A stretch of DNA of 64,000 bases from Methylobacterium sp. (lineage in GTDB: Bacteria > Pseudomonadota > Alphaproteobacteria > Rhizobiales > Beijerinckiaceae). The DNA lies in NCBI GenBank assembly GCA_020253445.1, contig JADCBP010000004.1, positions 1 to 64,000 of the forward strand. Reading direction: 5' to 3'. Position 1 is the stretch's first letter; every line of letters starts with the position of its first letter. Shown here one piece after another: positions 1 through 8,577 of the stretch. The position numbers were made by a program, and so were the translations under genes. The notes below the pieces were generated by a model. The model was not told the DNA's origin. It was given only the letters and a program-made list of their open reading frames with translations, and made no database searches.

Positions 1-104
1 ACCGGCGCGCGGGAGAGGCTCGCATGGTGCACGCGATGCACCCTGAAGCCACGGAACACATCGAAAACACGCTTGGTCATCGGGAAGGTCTTGTGGAAGC
101 GCGG
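1..104. repeat. 104-bp direct repeat, copy 1 (copy 2 at 1254-1357)
   Basis: Exact match to 1254-1357 at a constant offset of 1253 bp. The two copies flank the methyltransferase gene 134-1162. The repeat may be longer, since it is cut by the window edge. Perfect identity over coding and third-codon positions indicates a recent event or ongoing gene conversion. Confidence 0.9.
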
Positions 105-133
105 ATGTTTCCTGTTCCGGAAACCCGCCTGAA
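1..133 (-). pseudogene. FkbM methyltransferase 3' fragment (duplicate, runs off left edge)
   Basis: Read on the minus strand this stretch encodes HPRFHKTFPMTKRVFDVF and the following residues, the same peptide found near the C-terminus of the intact FkbM-type methyltransferase at 1184-1972. Positions 1-104 are base-for-base identical to 1254-1357; similarity stops abruptly at 105. The N-terminal two thirds of the protein is missing because the neighbouring methyltransferase gene ends at 134, so no complete gene can exist here unless an internal ATG is used. It is best read as the start of a second, truncated copy made by tandem duplication. What follows to the left cannot be seen. Confidence 0.7.
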
Positions 134-1162
134 TCAGCTCTTCTGCACGCGCAAACCGATCCCCGCCGGCTGGGGACGGATGAAATAGGCTTCGAGATTG
201 CCGATGCGTGCAGGGTCCGGCTGCATGTCGAGAACCATCGCGCGCAACTCAGCATCCGGAATCTGGTGCTGGTATGAATGGGAGCCGAACATGTCGAAAG
301 TGTTCAGCACGGTCTGGCGATAGATCTGGCGCTGGTGATCGAGCCAGCTTTCGCCGAGCTGGCGCGGCACCTTGCCCGTCAGCGATAGCCGCAGCTTGTT
401 CGCGAGCTTGCCGAGGCCTGGAACAAGGCGCACCCCGCCCATCAAGCGGGAATAGGCTAGAATTGTCTCGAATGACGCATTCCGGAAGGCGCGACGAAGC
501 GGGCCGTAGGTCACGTGGTTCTTGATGAAAGTGAACAAGCCCGGTTTGCCCGCGCGATAGCAGTTGAAAACGAACTCGCCCCCGGGCGCCACGATGCCGA
601 ACAGAGCGCGCGCGGTCCGCTCAACGGATTCAGTGTGCTGGATCACGTTGTGGCAAATCACGATCCCGTCGATCGCATTCGAGCGGATCGGCGGGTGATC
701 GATCGAGCATTGGATCACCGTGAAATTCGGCCAGTCGGCAGGCGATATGTTACGTGCCACAACGTCATCCACGCTATTTGACAGTTCCAGCATGATGACC
801 TCGCGCGCGCCGGCCTCCAGCATCCAGAGGGATTGTGCGCCCGAACCACCTCCGCAATCGACGATTACCTTGTCGCGGAAAGCTTCTGTGCCGCCGAAGG
901 TGTTGGCCACGGTATGATCGAGCCAATTCTGCTTGAAATCCACAAAGTTAAAGTGGTTCCACTGATTGCCGAACGATTTCACGCTCTCAAAGATCTCCGG
1001 CTCGACGAAACGCGGAACCCGGTTGCGGATCGGATAGCGATGGCCGGACGGGGAAACCAGCACTCCCTCGATAACATCCTCGCCTTCCTGCTCAGTGATC
1101 TCAACCGTCAGCGGATCGCCCGTCTCGGGGTCGCAAAGCAGCGGCAGGATGCGCAGTAACAT
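134..1162 (-). CDS. Class I SAM-dependent methyltransferase
   Basis: 342 aa. The SAM-binding fold is recognisable from residue ~100 by VIVDCGGGSGAQSLWMLEAGA (motif I, glycine-rich loop) followed by an acidic residue at the end of the next strand (VIMLELS), and by the later VICHNVIQHTE and APGGEFVFN segments typical of Methyltransf_11/25 enzymes. The N-terminal ~50 residues resemble a degenerate Trm112-like small domain, with only one cysteine left. It sits 21 bp downstream of the FkbM methyltransferase on the same strand and probably shares its transcript. The substrate is unknown; glycan or lipid-linked sugar methylation is inferred from the glycosyltransferase neighbours. Confidence 0.75.
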   Translation of the reverse strand: MLLRILPLLCDPETGDPLTVEITEQEGEDVIEGVLVSPSGHRYPIRNRVPRFVEPEIFESVKSFGNQWNHFNFVDFKQNWLDHTVANTFGGTEAFRDKVIVDCGGGSGAQSLWMLEAGAREVIMLELSNSVDDVVARNISPADWPNFTVIQCSIDHPPIRSNAIDGIVICHNVIQHTESVERTARALFGIVAPGGEFVFNCYRAGKPGLFTFIKNHVTYGPLRRAFRNASFETILAYSRLMGGVRLVPGLGKLANKLRLSLTGKVPRQLGESWLDHQRQIYRQTVLNTFDMFGSHSYQHQIPDAELRAMVLDMQPDPARIGNLEAYFIRPQPAGIGLRVQKS

Positions 1163-1183
1163 CGGCAGTGTCTCCCAGCAGCG

Positions 1184-1972
1184 TCAGCGCATAAAGAGAT
1201 AGCTCGTCTTCGCCTCGAACCAGGCGAGGCCGAAGCGGTTGAGCGTTTCGATGACCGGCGCGCGGGAGAGGCTCGCATGGTGCACGCGATGCACCCTGAA
1301 GCCACGGAACACATCGAAAACACGCTTGGTCATCGGGAAGGTCTTGTGGAAGCGCGGGTGATTTCCGGCCGCGAAACGCGGATGGAACGACACGAGCGCG
1401 GCCACATCCTTCCGCGCGAGAAGAGGCGCCAGCACCGGAACGATCGCGTATTCCGCGCCTTCCGTGTCGATCTTGATGAAGACCGGCCCTTCCTCGGGCA
1501 ACAGGGCAGCGATGTCCGCCGGCGTGATGGTCTCGACTGACCAGCTCACGGCGGAGCCCTTGTGGTGCACGCTCGACATGGAATCGCCCTGTGCAGTCTT
1601 GGCACCCAGCGTGATCGTGCCCTTCTCGGGCCAGACCGCGCGTTCCATCACTGCGATCTTCGGTGCCAGTGCCGGGTTGAGCGCAATATTCGCGCGCAAT
1701 TCCTTCGCGGCCACGGGGTCGGGCTCGAAGGAGATCACCTGTTTCGCCTGTGACGCCGCAAACAATGTCACCGGCCCGATCCACGCGCCGAAATCCAGCA
1801 CGGTCGTCTCGGGCGTGAGTTGTGATTCAATCGCCGCGAAAGTGCCGGGCTCCCAATGGCCCGATGAAACGCGACCCCAGAACGGGAACTGCGGCCCATC
1901 GACCACCGAGAACGACGCGTTGCGAATGCGGATATCCGGCACAGGGGCCCCCTTGAAACATCCGGGCTTCAA
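1184..1972 (-). CDS. FkbM family methyltransferase
   Basis: 262 aa. The family is indicated by TTVLDFGAWIGPVTLFAA (SAM loop), ISFEPDP at the end of the second strand (acidic ribose-binding residue), the downstream ITPADIAAL and the signature FIKIDTEGAEY, which is diagnostic for FkbM enzymes. FkbM proteins O-methylate polyketides or sugars and are frequent in polysaccharide clusters. The C-terminal stretch is duplicated at the left edge of the window (1-104). The gene lies between a GT61-like gene and another methyltransferase, all on the minus strand with short gaps, suggesting a glycan-decorating operon. Confidence 0.85.
   Translation of the reverse strand: MKPGCFKGAPVPDIRIRNASFSVVDGPQFPFWGRVSSGHWEPGTFAAIESQLTPETTVLDFGAWIGPVTLFAASQAKQVISFEPDPVAAKELRANIALNPALAPKIAVMERAVWPEKGTITLGAKTAQGDSMSSVHHKGSAVSWSVETITPADIAALLPEEGPVFIKIDTEGAEYAIVPVLAPLLARKDVAALVSFHPRFAAGNHPRFHKTFPMTKRVFDVFRGFRVHRVHHASLSRAPVIETLNRFGLAWFEAKTSYLFMR
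1254..1357. repeat. 104-bp direct repeat, copy 2, inside the FkbM gene
   Basis: Identical to 1-104. This copy lies within the intact FkbM methyltransferase reading frame and is presumably the parental sequence. Confidence 0.9.
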
Positions 1973-2001
1973 AGCAGAAATCAGCCGCCCTCGCTACCCC
2001 C

Positions 2002-2910
2002 TCAGAGGTCGAGGAGCAGCGTTTGCCGATCCGGGGATGGCACCAGCGAGCGGATCGCCGCTTCACCCGTCTCGCGCGGGGCGAGCAGCATGGAAGCCGC
2101 GGCCACCGCTTTCACCAGCCGGTTGAACGGCAGAAGCGCGGGATCGAGCACGGTCACCTCCCCGAATCGGAAACCGGGGGCGGTCCGCTCGAAGGCGGCC
2201 GTGGCGGCGGGAAGGCGATGTGCGCTGCGTTCCAGCACCAGAACCGGCGGGCCACCCGCCGCGAAAGGCCCGTAAAGGGAGGCCACTTTCGCTTGCATCG
2301 GGCCGAGCGCATCCGGTGAATCGAGCGGGATCACGATGTCATCGAGCTGCTTCACGCGGATGGCTGTCGCCGGCCGGAAGAGTTCCACCGGCCGGGGGCG
2401 GAAGAGCCCGTCGGAAATCGCATCCTGAAAGGGGCGCGTACGGCCCATTCGCAGGCTCGTCATCAGCAAGGTCGCCGGCGGCAGGCCAAAGCGGTCGAGC
2501 GAGAAGAAGCGCGGCAGCAGGGTATCGCAGAAACGCGCGAGGCTGGCTTCGGCACCGGCATAAAGCACCAGCGCCGGCTCACGCGGAATGAGCCGTCCGC
2601 CCGGCAGCAAGGGCGAGAGATCCGCGGGCCCGGGCGGGTTTCCTGCCTGCCGCGGATCGGCCGGCGCATGGCGTTTAAGGTCCGCGAAGACCCGTCCTCC
2701 GCCATTCTCGATCACGAGATCGCCGGTATGGCGCCGGTGACTCCAGCCCTCCGGCAGGTTGTCGTCTTGCTCCGTCATCCCCACTTCCGAGCCATCCGCC
2801 TTTGGCCAGAAGGGCAGCATGGGGGCGGTGAGCAGGCTCCGCCATTCGCGCATCGGACGGCTCGAATAGAGGCGGAGAACGGCTGGCATCAGCGCTTGAC
2901 GAGAGGACAC
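2002..2910 (-). CDS. Putative GT61-like glycosyltransferase (DUF563-like)
   Basis: 302 aa, no obvious signal peptide. The middle part (LVLYAGAEASLARFCDTLLPRF) and the C-terminal part (VTVLDPALLPFNRLVKAVAAA, then LLAPRETGEAAI) follow the layout of GT61/DUF563 proteins, in which a leader around a conserved His/Leu-Pro-Arg is followed by a late GPHGA-type loop. Here the usual histidines are not evident, so the assignment is tentative and the enzyme may be divergent or inactive. It lies 29 bp upstream of the FkbM gene on the same strand and starts only 9 bp from the divergent gene at 2920. Function in surface polysaccharide assembly is inferred from context. Confidence 0.45.
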   Translation of the reverse strand: MSSRQALMPAVLRLYSSRPMREWRSLLTAPMLPFWPKADGSEVGMTEQDDNLPEGWSHRRHTGDLVIENGGGRVFADLKRHAPADPRQAGNPPGPADLSPLLPGGRLIPREPALVLYAGAEASLARFCDTLLPRFFSLDRFGLPPATLLMTSLRMGRTRPFQDAISDGLFRPRPVELFRPATAIRVKQLDDIVIPLDSPDALGPMQAKVASLYGPFAAGGPPVLVLERSAHRLPAATAAFERTAPGFRFGEVTVLDPALLPFNRLVKAVAAASMLLAPRETGEAAIRSLVPSPDRQTLLLDL

Positions 2911-2919
2911 GGCTCACCC

Positions 2920-3717
2920 ATGACGGTCGCGAGTCCCCGCTCAATAGGAGAAGCGCCCGTGGCGCGCAACCGGCCGCTCGCCCGCATCAATCTCAACGTT
3001 TTCTCGAACGTGGCCTCGAAGGATGCACGTGATTGCCTCGTGCCGGAGGCGATCCGCTCCTATTTCGAGTGCTTCGATGGCGCGCGGGGTGCTGCCGAGA
3101 CCATCACCCGTGTCTTCTGCGATCCGAAGCCGCATCGCGAGAATTTCGAACTCTGGAAGCAGGTGATCCGCGATGGCACGCCCGGCATTCCGCTGGAAAT
3201 CGTGGAAACCGGCGGGCTGATCGACAGCTTCGCGCGCTCGCTGGAGATCAGCGAATGCGATCATGCCGTGCAGCTTGAGCATGATTTCGTGTTCATCCGC
3301 TCGCGCATTCCGCATGGCCTGCCGGAGATCGTGCGCGAAATGGCCGAAGGTGGCTTCAATTTCATGCGCTTCAACAAGCGGCAGAACATCCGGCAGGGCT
3401 ACGACATGTTCCTTGACGAGATGCCCGGCACCGAAGTGCCGATGTGCCGCGTCAATGGCCGCTCGAACAACCCGCAGGTGATCGATGTCGCGTTCTACCG
3501 CCGCGAGGTCCTGCCGATCCTGCGCGGGCCCGACGGCATGGCGATCGGGCTCGAAGGCGGGCTCTGCCGCCTTTTTGGTGGCGGGCAGGTCTATGGCCCG
3601 CTGGGCTGGCCGAAAACCGTGCAGCATTTGGATGGCCGCGATGTGCGCTTCAGGGATCGCATTGCCCGCAAGCTCTATTTCTGGAAGCGCGCGCTCGGCG
3701 GCGCGAATGCAGCCTGA
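2920..3717 (+). CDS. Hypothetical protein in glycan cluster, possibly glycosyltransferase-like
   Basis: 265 aa from the ATG at 2920; the open frame continues upstream but would overlap the divergent gene at 2002-2910. A GTG at 2959 is an alternative start just before the conserved-looking LARINLNVFSNVAS. I do not recognise a family with certainty. The stretch HAVQLEHDFVFIRSRIP looks like the metal-binding strand of a GT-A fold (acidic cluster flanked by hydrophobics), and the protein is soluble, with no membrane helices. It is the only plus-strand gene between minus-strand glycan genes and ends 3 bp from the convergent fucosyltransferase. Confidence 0.5.
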   Translation: MTVASPRSIGEAPVARNRPLARINLNVFSNVASKDARDCLVPEAIRSYFECFDGARGAAETITRVFCDPKPHRENFELWKQVIRDGTPGIPLEIVETGGLIDSFARSLEISECDHAVQLEHDFVFIRSRIPHGLPEIVREMAEGGFNFMRFNKRQNIRQGYDMFLDEMPGTEVPMCRVNGRSNNPQVIDVAFYRREVLPILRGPDGMAIGLEGGLCRLFGGGQVYGPLGWPKTVQHLDGRDVRFRDRIARKLYFWKRALGGANAA

Positions 3718-3720
3718 GCT

Positions 3721-4581
3721 TCAGACCACGCGCCAGTGCGGCGGGAAAAGGTCTTTCGTGCTCACCTTCGCCTGATAGGGCGGCGCGAACCACTGCTTTG
3801 GCGCCACGACCACTCGGCCCTCGGGATTACCGAGCCATGCCCCCCACCAGCTGAAAGTGGAATTGGCGATGATGTTGTGTTTGGCATGGCTCATCAGGAA
3901 AAGGTCATCCAGCGCGCTCGTCGATGAGACGATGCTGTAGGGCAGGCCTTGCGGCAGCCGCAACGGGATCGCCTCGTTGCTGTCGGACATCACGATGACC
4001 TGATCGATCTGCGCCTCGGCTGAAACGCACTCGATGGCGCGCAGATAGTAATCCGGTGTCAGCACATGGTGAACATCCGCGAATTTCGGGTTCTGATAAT
4101 CGCCGGCGCGGATATGGATCGCGAGGGTCCGGGGCGAGAGCAACGCCGCAAGTTCCCGCGCCCTGGCCGAGACATGTGGTTCCAGCGCGAAAATCCGACG
4201 TAATTCAGACGCATATGGGCCGAAGTAAAGTGGCGACTGGAACAACCCGCGCAGGTAAGCCGATCCCGAAACGGTCTCGAATCTCGGATCGAAATGGAAA
4301 TGCCCTTCCTGAACCAGCGGTCGGGCAAAACCGAGCGGAGCGCGCTTTCGGCCCAAGCCCATGGCCTTCAGCAGCTTCTGGCCGGGGCGCAGCCAGCCCG
4401 GCGCACTCAGTTCCTCCGCCCCATGCGCAAACCGGCCAAGCTCGTAACGGCGCTTCGTTCCAGGCCGGAAGCGGGAGAGATCGAACTGCACCCCGGCTCC
4501 AAGACGCCAGCCGATGGCCAGGGAAGCCGAGGCCTGAAACAACTGATTACCCAGCCCGCCATGAAGTTCCACCGCGATCAT
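3721..4581 (-). CDS. Alpha-1,2-fucosyltransferase-like protein (GT11)
   Basis: 286 aa. The start at 4581 is chosen because MIAVELHGGLGNQLFQASA is the classic N-terminus of GT11 enzymes and an AGAGAG ribosome-binding sequence lies just upstream; a longer open frame extends to 4821 without homology. Further family hallmarks are LAIHIRAGDY (the HxRxGDY motif that binds GDP-fucose) and NSTFSWWGAWLG near the C-terminus. GT11 enzymes transfer fucose from GDP-fucose to galactose in O-antigen or capsule units. Divergent from asnB (157-bp gap). No GDP-fucose synthesis genes are visible in this window, so the donor must be supplied elsewhere or the sugar differs. Confidence 0.85.
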   Translation of the reverse strand: MIAVELHGGLGNQLFQASASLAIGWRLGAGVQFDLSRFRPGTKRRYELGRFAHGAEELSAPGWLRPGQKLLKAMGLGRKRAPLGFARPLVQEGHFHFDPRFETVSGSAYLRGLFQSPLYFGPYASELRRIFALEPHVSARARELAALLSPRTLAIHIRAGDYQNPKFADVHHVLTPDYYLRAIECVSAEAQIDQVIVMSDSNEAIPLRLPQGLPYSIVSSTSALDDLFLMSHAKHNIIANSTFSWWGAWLGNPEGRVVVAPKQWFAPPYQAKVSTKDLFPPHWRVV

Positions 4582-4738
4582 CGGTCTCTCTCGTTCCATT
4601 GGCGGCTTCACGCTTCCCGAGCCCTGGAAGATGCGCGCCCAGCGCGCTTTACAATCGGGCGGGAGAGCTACAAGAACGCTTCCCAATGTCAACTCCGGGG
4701 CCGGAGAGCCCTGATGCATGAACCTGAGGAACGGCCTG

Positions 4739-6700
4739 ATGTGCGGCATCGCGGCGCTCTTTCGCCCCGGAGGGCTTCGGCCCCAGGATCGCGATACCCT
4801 GCGCCGGATGAACGATACCATCCGTCACAGAGGCCCGGATGACGAGGGCTTCTGGTTTGACGAGGCGCGGGGCGTGGGCCTCGCCCAAAGGCGGCTCGCG
4901 ATTCAGGATCTCTCTCCGGCCGGCGCGCAGCCCATGCTCTCGGCCTCGGGGCGCTATGCGATCACCTTCAACGGAGAGATTTACAATTTCAACGATTTGC
5001 GCGCTGAACTGGAAGCGAGATCCGAAGCCCCCGACTGGCGCGGGCATTCGGATACCGAGGTTCTGCTCGCGCTCATCGAGGCGCGCGGGCCCGAGGCGGC
5101 CCTGAAAGCCGCGACCGGCATGCTGGCCTTCGTGCTGTTCGACCACGAGACCGGCGCGGTTTACGCCGCGCGCGACCGGATCGGAGAGAAACCGCTCTAC
5201 ATCGCGGAAATCGGCGGGGCTTTCCTGTTCGCCTCGGAACTCAAGGCTTTCAAGGCGCATCCGCAATGGGATGGCCAGCTGGATCACGCGGCGATCACCG
5301 GCTTCCTGCGCCACGGGTACATTGCTGCGCCCGCGAGCCTTTTTCGCGCCGCCGGCAAGCTGCCGGCGGGCGTGCTGCGCCGCTTCGCGGCCGGAGAGCC
5401 CGTGCAGGACACTGCCTATTGGGACAGCCTCGCGGAGGCGCGCGCGGCGAAGGCCCATCGCTTCACCGGCAGTTTCGAGCAGGCGACCGACCGGCTCGAT
5501 GCGCTCCTCCATGCGGCCATTCGCCGGCAGGTGATCGCCGATGTGCCGGTGGGCGCGTTCCTCTCGGGCGGCATCGATTCCTCCACGATCGCCAGCATCA
5601 TGCAGGCCCAGGCAAGTCGGCCGATCGAGACCTTCTCGCTGGGGTTCCGCGAGGCGGAATTCGATGAATCGATTCATGCGCGCGAAATCGCAACCCATTT
5701 GAAAACCTCGCATAACGAGATTTCGCTCACCGGGCAGGATGCGGCCGATCTCGTGACAACAATGCCGTCAATCTATGACGAGCCCTTTGCCGACCCCTCG
5801 CAATTGCCGACCGTGCTTGTCGCCGGCTTTGCCAGAACGAAGGTCACGGTGTCGCTTTCGGGCGATGCGGGGGACGAGCTTTTCGCCGGCTATGGCCGCT
5901 ACCATTCCGCGCGCCGCAAATGGGAGAGCGGCCTCCAGGGCGGGGTCGAGCGCTTCGCGTCGGGAACCTATGCGAGCATGCTCGAGGCGCTGCTCGCGCT
6001 TCCCGAGGCGATGGGCATGGACGCAATCGCGGGCCATCGCATCGGGCCGCTGCGGCTTCGCCTGGCGGATCAGGCCGCGCGGATGGGGGCGGCTTCGGCG
6101 ATCGAGGCCTATGAGCGCAGCTTCACGGTGATGGATTCCGCGCATCGCCTGATGAAGAGCGCAATCCCCGTCGCCGATCCGATGGTGGCGGAGATTGCGC
6201 GCGAAACCGGCTGGTCCATCCTCGATTCCGCGACCGTGCTCGATGCCCGGCGCTACCTGCCCGACGACATCCTCGTGAAGGTCGATCGGGCGGCGATGCA
6301 TCACAGCCTTGAGGCGCGCGTGCCGCTGCTCGATCCCGCGATCATCCGCTTCGCCTGGTCTCTGCCGGATGAACTGAAAACGTGGCGCAAGGAGCGCAAG
6401 GCGCTGCTGAAGGCCGTGCTCGGCCGCTATGTGCCGCGCGCCCTGTGGGATCGCCCGAAGCAGGGTTTCGGCATTCCCGCGGCGGCCTGGCTTCGCGGGC
6501 CATTCCGCGGGTTGGGGGAGGACCTGCTCTCGCGCCAGCGCCTCGAAAGGCAGGGTTTGCTGGAGACCGATCTTGTCCGGGCGATCTGGGAGGATTTTCT
6601 CGCCGGGGGGCAGCGCCGGGTGAACCTCGTCTGGACGCTCTTCGTGCTGCAGCTCTATCTCGCCGCCGAGCAGTCTCAGGCCCCATCCACCTTCCTGTAG
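4739..6700 (+). CDS. asnB: Asparagine synthase (glutamine-hydrolysing)
   Basis: 653 aa. The start is set at 4739, not at the in-frame ATG at 4718, because the mature enzyme must begin with the catalytic cysteine of MCGIAALF. Residues 1-~210 form the class II glutamine amidotransferase domain (RHRGPDDEG, ITFNGEIYNF); residues ~230-600 form the ATP-pyrophosphatase synthetase domain with the PP-loop LSGGIDSS and LSGDAGDELFAGY. It converts aspartate, glutamine and ATP to asparagine. Placed among glycan genes, it may be one of the many AsnB paralogues in polysaccharide clusters that amidate sugar carboxylates. Its 3' end overlaps the convergent GT2 gene by 25 bp. Confidence 0.92.
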   Translation: MCGIAALFRPGGLRPQDRDTLRRMNDTIRHRGPDDEGFWFDEARGVGLAQRRLAIQDLSPAGAQPMLSASGRYAITFNGEIYNFNDLRAELEARSEAPDWRGHSDTEVLLALIEARGPEAALKAATGMLAFVLFDHETGAVYAARDRIGEKPLYIAEIGGAFLFASELKAFKAHPQWDGQLDHAAITGFLRHGYIAAPASLFRAAGKLPAGVLRRFAAGEPVQDTAYWDSLAEARAAKAHRFTGSFEQATDRLDALLHAAIRRQVIADVPVGAFLSGGIDSSTIASIMQAQASRPIETFSLGFREAEFDESIHAREIATHLKTSHNEISLTGQDAADLVTTMPSIYDEPFADPSQLPTVLVAGFARTKVTVSLSGDAGDELFAGYGRYHSARRKWESGLQGGVERFASGTYASMLEALLALPEAMGMDAIAGHRIGPLRLRLADQAARMGAASAIEAYERSFTVMDSAHRLMKSAIPVADPMVAEIARETGWSILDSATVLDARRYLPDDILVKVDRAAMHHSLEARVPLLDPAIIRFAWSLPDELKTWRKERKALLKAVLGRYVPRALWDRPKQGFGIPAAAWLRGPFRGLGEDLLSRQRLERQGLLETDLVRAIWEDFLAGGQRRVNLVWTLFVLQLYLAAEQSQAPSTFL

Positions 6701-7614
6701 GGTTGCGGGCGAATCCCGAAAATATAGGCGAAGGAGCCGAGGCCGCTTGCGACCTGTTTCGCCTGCTTGAAGGCGAAGGTTCGGCCGGGCGTGCCGAACA
6801 GCATGGCGGGCAGGGCAGGGATCATCATCACGAGGCCGCCCGCAAGCCTTCCCGCGCCCTTGGTGATGCTGCGCAGAACCGCCTTGGCCTTTCCGCGCTG
6901 CTTCTCGTGCAGGACGGAAATGCTGATCGCGACGCGAAAGGCGCGTTGCAGTTGCCAGTCGAGGGTCATGCGGTTCGCAGGCACGTTCTCCTTCACCACC
7001 GCCTCGCCCAGCCAGCGGATTGCCGCGCCGGATTGATGCACGCGGGTGAAGAAATCGGTATCCGAGCCGCCGGTGAAGCGCAAAGTCTCATCGAAGCGCA
7101 GGTTCAGGCCTTCGCTTGCGAAAATGCGCGTCTTCACCAGCGTGTTGTGGCCCTCGGCCTTGGTCAGCCGCGTGCCGGTCGCGCGCTTGTTCGGTTCGGG
7201 CAGGGCCATCCAGTCGGGCGTGCCCGGAGGATAGACCGAGATCACCCGGCCGTAATGCACATCCGCCTCGTCGCGCAGGGCGGCGGCGATCATCGTATCG
7301 AGCCAGCCGGGCGTCGCCTCCTCGTCGTCGTCGATGTAGAGCAGCCAGTCATAGCCGCGCTCGGCGGCCGTGATGCCGCAGCGATTGCGCGCGAAGGGCA
7401 GGCCGAGTTCGGGTTCGAGCACGATGAAGATGTTCCAGCCCGTTTCACGCGCCACGCGTTCCACGAGCGGCGTGCAGGTGATCCGGTCGTTGTTCTCGAT
7501 CACCGCGATCGCGCATTCCACGCCGGCCGGCACGCTGGAGGCCGTGACCGAGCGCAGGCAGGCCTCCAGCAGCTTCGGCCGGTTGCGCGTGCAGATGGTG
7601 ACGAGAAGACGCAT
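6676..7614 (-). CDS. Glycosyltransferase family 2
   Basis: 312 aa from the ATG at 7614; MRLLVTICTRNRPKLLEACL is the standard N-terminus of GT2 enzymes, whereas an upstream in-frame extension to 7665 shows no homology. The metal- and nucleotide-sugar-binding acidic motif is visible as LLYIDDDEEATPGWL (~residue 95), and TGGSDTDFFTRV provides the later ED-like motif. A hydrophobic stretch around residues 270-290 (GLVMMIPALPAMLF) may associate the C-terminus with the membrane. Donor and acceptor are unknown. It ends inside the 3' end of asnB on the opposite strand. Confidence 0.88.
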   Translation of the reverse strand: MRLLVTICTRNRPKLLEACLRSVTASSVPAGVECAIAVIENNDRITCTPLVERVARETGWNIFIVLEPELGLPFARNRCGITAAERGYDWLLYIDDDEEATPGWLDTMIAAALRDEADVHYGRVISVYPPGTPDWMALPEPNKRATGTRLTKAEGHNTLVKTRIFASEGLNLRFDETLRFTGGSDTDFFTRVHQSGAAIRWLGEAVVKENVPANRMTLDWQLQRAFRVAISISVLHEKQRGKAKAVLRSITKGAGRLAGGLVMMIPALPAMLFGTPGRTFAFKQAKQVASGLGSFAYIFGIRPQPYRKVDGA

Positions 7615-7670
7615 GAAACCCCGCTTTTCCCCGCGAGACCTACGGCTTTCGGGCGTGGCTTTCAACGGGC

Positions 7671-8402
7671 CTATTCGTGGCGCAGCACGAAACGGTCGAC
7701 GAAATCCGCGAGCCCCTTGGCCTTGAAGCCGGCCATCAGCGCTTCCGCATCGTAATCGTCGCGCACCCAGTCGAGGAAGGGCCTGGCCTCATCGGGACAG
7801 GCCGCGAGATAAGCCTCGAACACCGCATCGAGAATCCCTGCGCGCGAGGACCGGATGTGCAGGTGGCGCAGCGAAAGCTCTTCCTTCGCCGCGCGCACCG
7901 AAGCCCCTTGCGTGACGATCCGGTCGAGAGCCGCGATCAAGCCCGCACGATCCGCGCCGGATTTGCAGTGAACCAGCAGGGGACGGGGTAGCCGCCGCAA
8001 TCGTTCGGCAATCGCCAGCAGATGCTCGCCGGGTGGCGCCATCCGTGAAAAGACCGGGACATCGATCAGCGTTTCGTAAGCGATGCCCAGAGCCTCGGCC
8101 TTTTCGCGGGCCAGGGCATAGCCGCCATGGTTCGGCGCATCGTGGCGCAGGTTCAGGATGGAACGGATGCCATGGCGCGCGGCCCAGGCGATATCCCAGG
8201 GCATCGGCTGGTTGGAGCGCCAGCCCATCGGGCCATATTGCCTGCGGTTCTTCCACAGGAGGCGAACCACGCCGAAATCCCGCACCAGCAAATCGAACCA
8301 GGCCGCGGAACGGGTGCGCCAATCCACGAGCGGCCCTTCGAAGCGCCGAAGCTGCGGGGGGAGGGCGTATTTGCCGGTTTCGGGCGAGTTGGCTTCGGGC
8401 AT
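7671..8402 (-). CDS. Dual-specificity/tyrosine phosphatase-like protein
   Basis: 243 aa, soluble. The active-site loop HCKSGADRAG matches the Cys-X5-Arg signature of cysteine-dependent phosphatases; the upstream ILNLRHDAPNHGGYALAREK is typical of the bacterial DSP branch, where a general-acid Asp precedes the catalytic loop (a candidate is in YETLIDVPVF). It likely dephosphorylates a protein Tyr/Ser/Thr or a phosphoinositide-like substrate. It begins 56 bp upstream of the GT2 gene on the same strand, so a role in regulating or processing surface glycan is possible but only inferred from position. Confidence 0.8.
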   Translation of the reverse strand: MPEANSPETGKYALPPQLRRFEGPLVDWRTRSAAWFDLLVRDFGVVRLLWKNRRQYGPMGWRSNQPMPWDIAWAARHGIRSILNLRHDAPNHGGYALAREKAEALGIAYETLIDVPVFSRMAPPGEHLLAIAERLRRLPRPLLVHCKSGADRAGLIAALDRIVTQGASVRAAKEELSLRHLHIRSSRAGILDAVFEAYLAACPDEARPFLDWVRDDYDAEALMAGFKAKGLADFVDRFVLRHE

Positions 8403-8412
8403 GGTCGCGATG

Positions 8413-8577
8413 TCAGGCCTTTTTCAGGAATTGCGTGCGCAAAACGAGACCCCTGATCTTCTTCACCCGACATTCGACCATGGCGGGTTCATCCGGGAGG
8501 TGGATGCCGCGCCCCATGACGCCGCTTTCGAGGGTGTTGGATGCGCCCTTCACCTTCCTGACCTTGATGCGGGTCAT
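8413..8577 (-). CDS. Possible small basic protein (low support)
   Basis: 54 aa from an ATG at 8577, ending 10 bp before the phosphatase start on the same strand. The sequence is rich in Lys/Arg (MTRIKVRKVKG at the N-terminus, LRTQFLKKA at the C-terminus). An overlapping upstream frame (8701 to ~8580, shifted by one base) gives SFFLSLSEEGMAVRDGHG, which reads like real protein, so this may be one gene broken by a frameshift. There is no good ribosome-binding site. I do not recognise it. Confidence 0.3.
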   Translation of the reverse strand: MTRIKVRKVKGASNTLESGVMGRGIHLPDEPAMVECRVKKIRGLVLRTQFLKKA

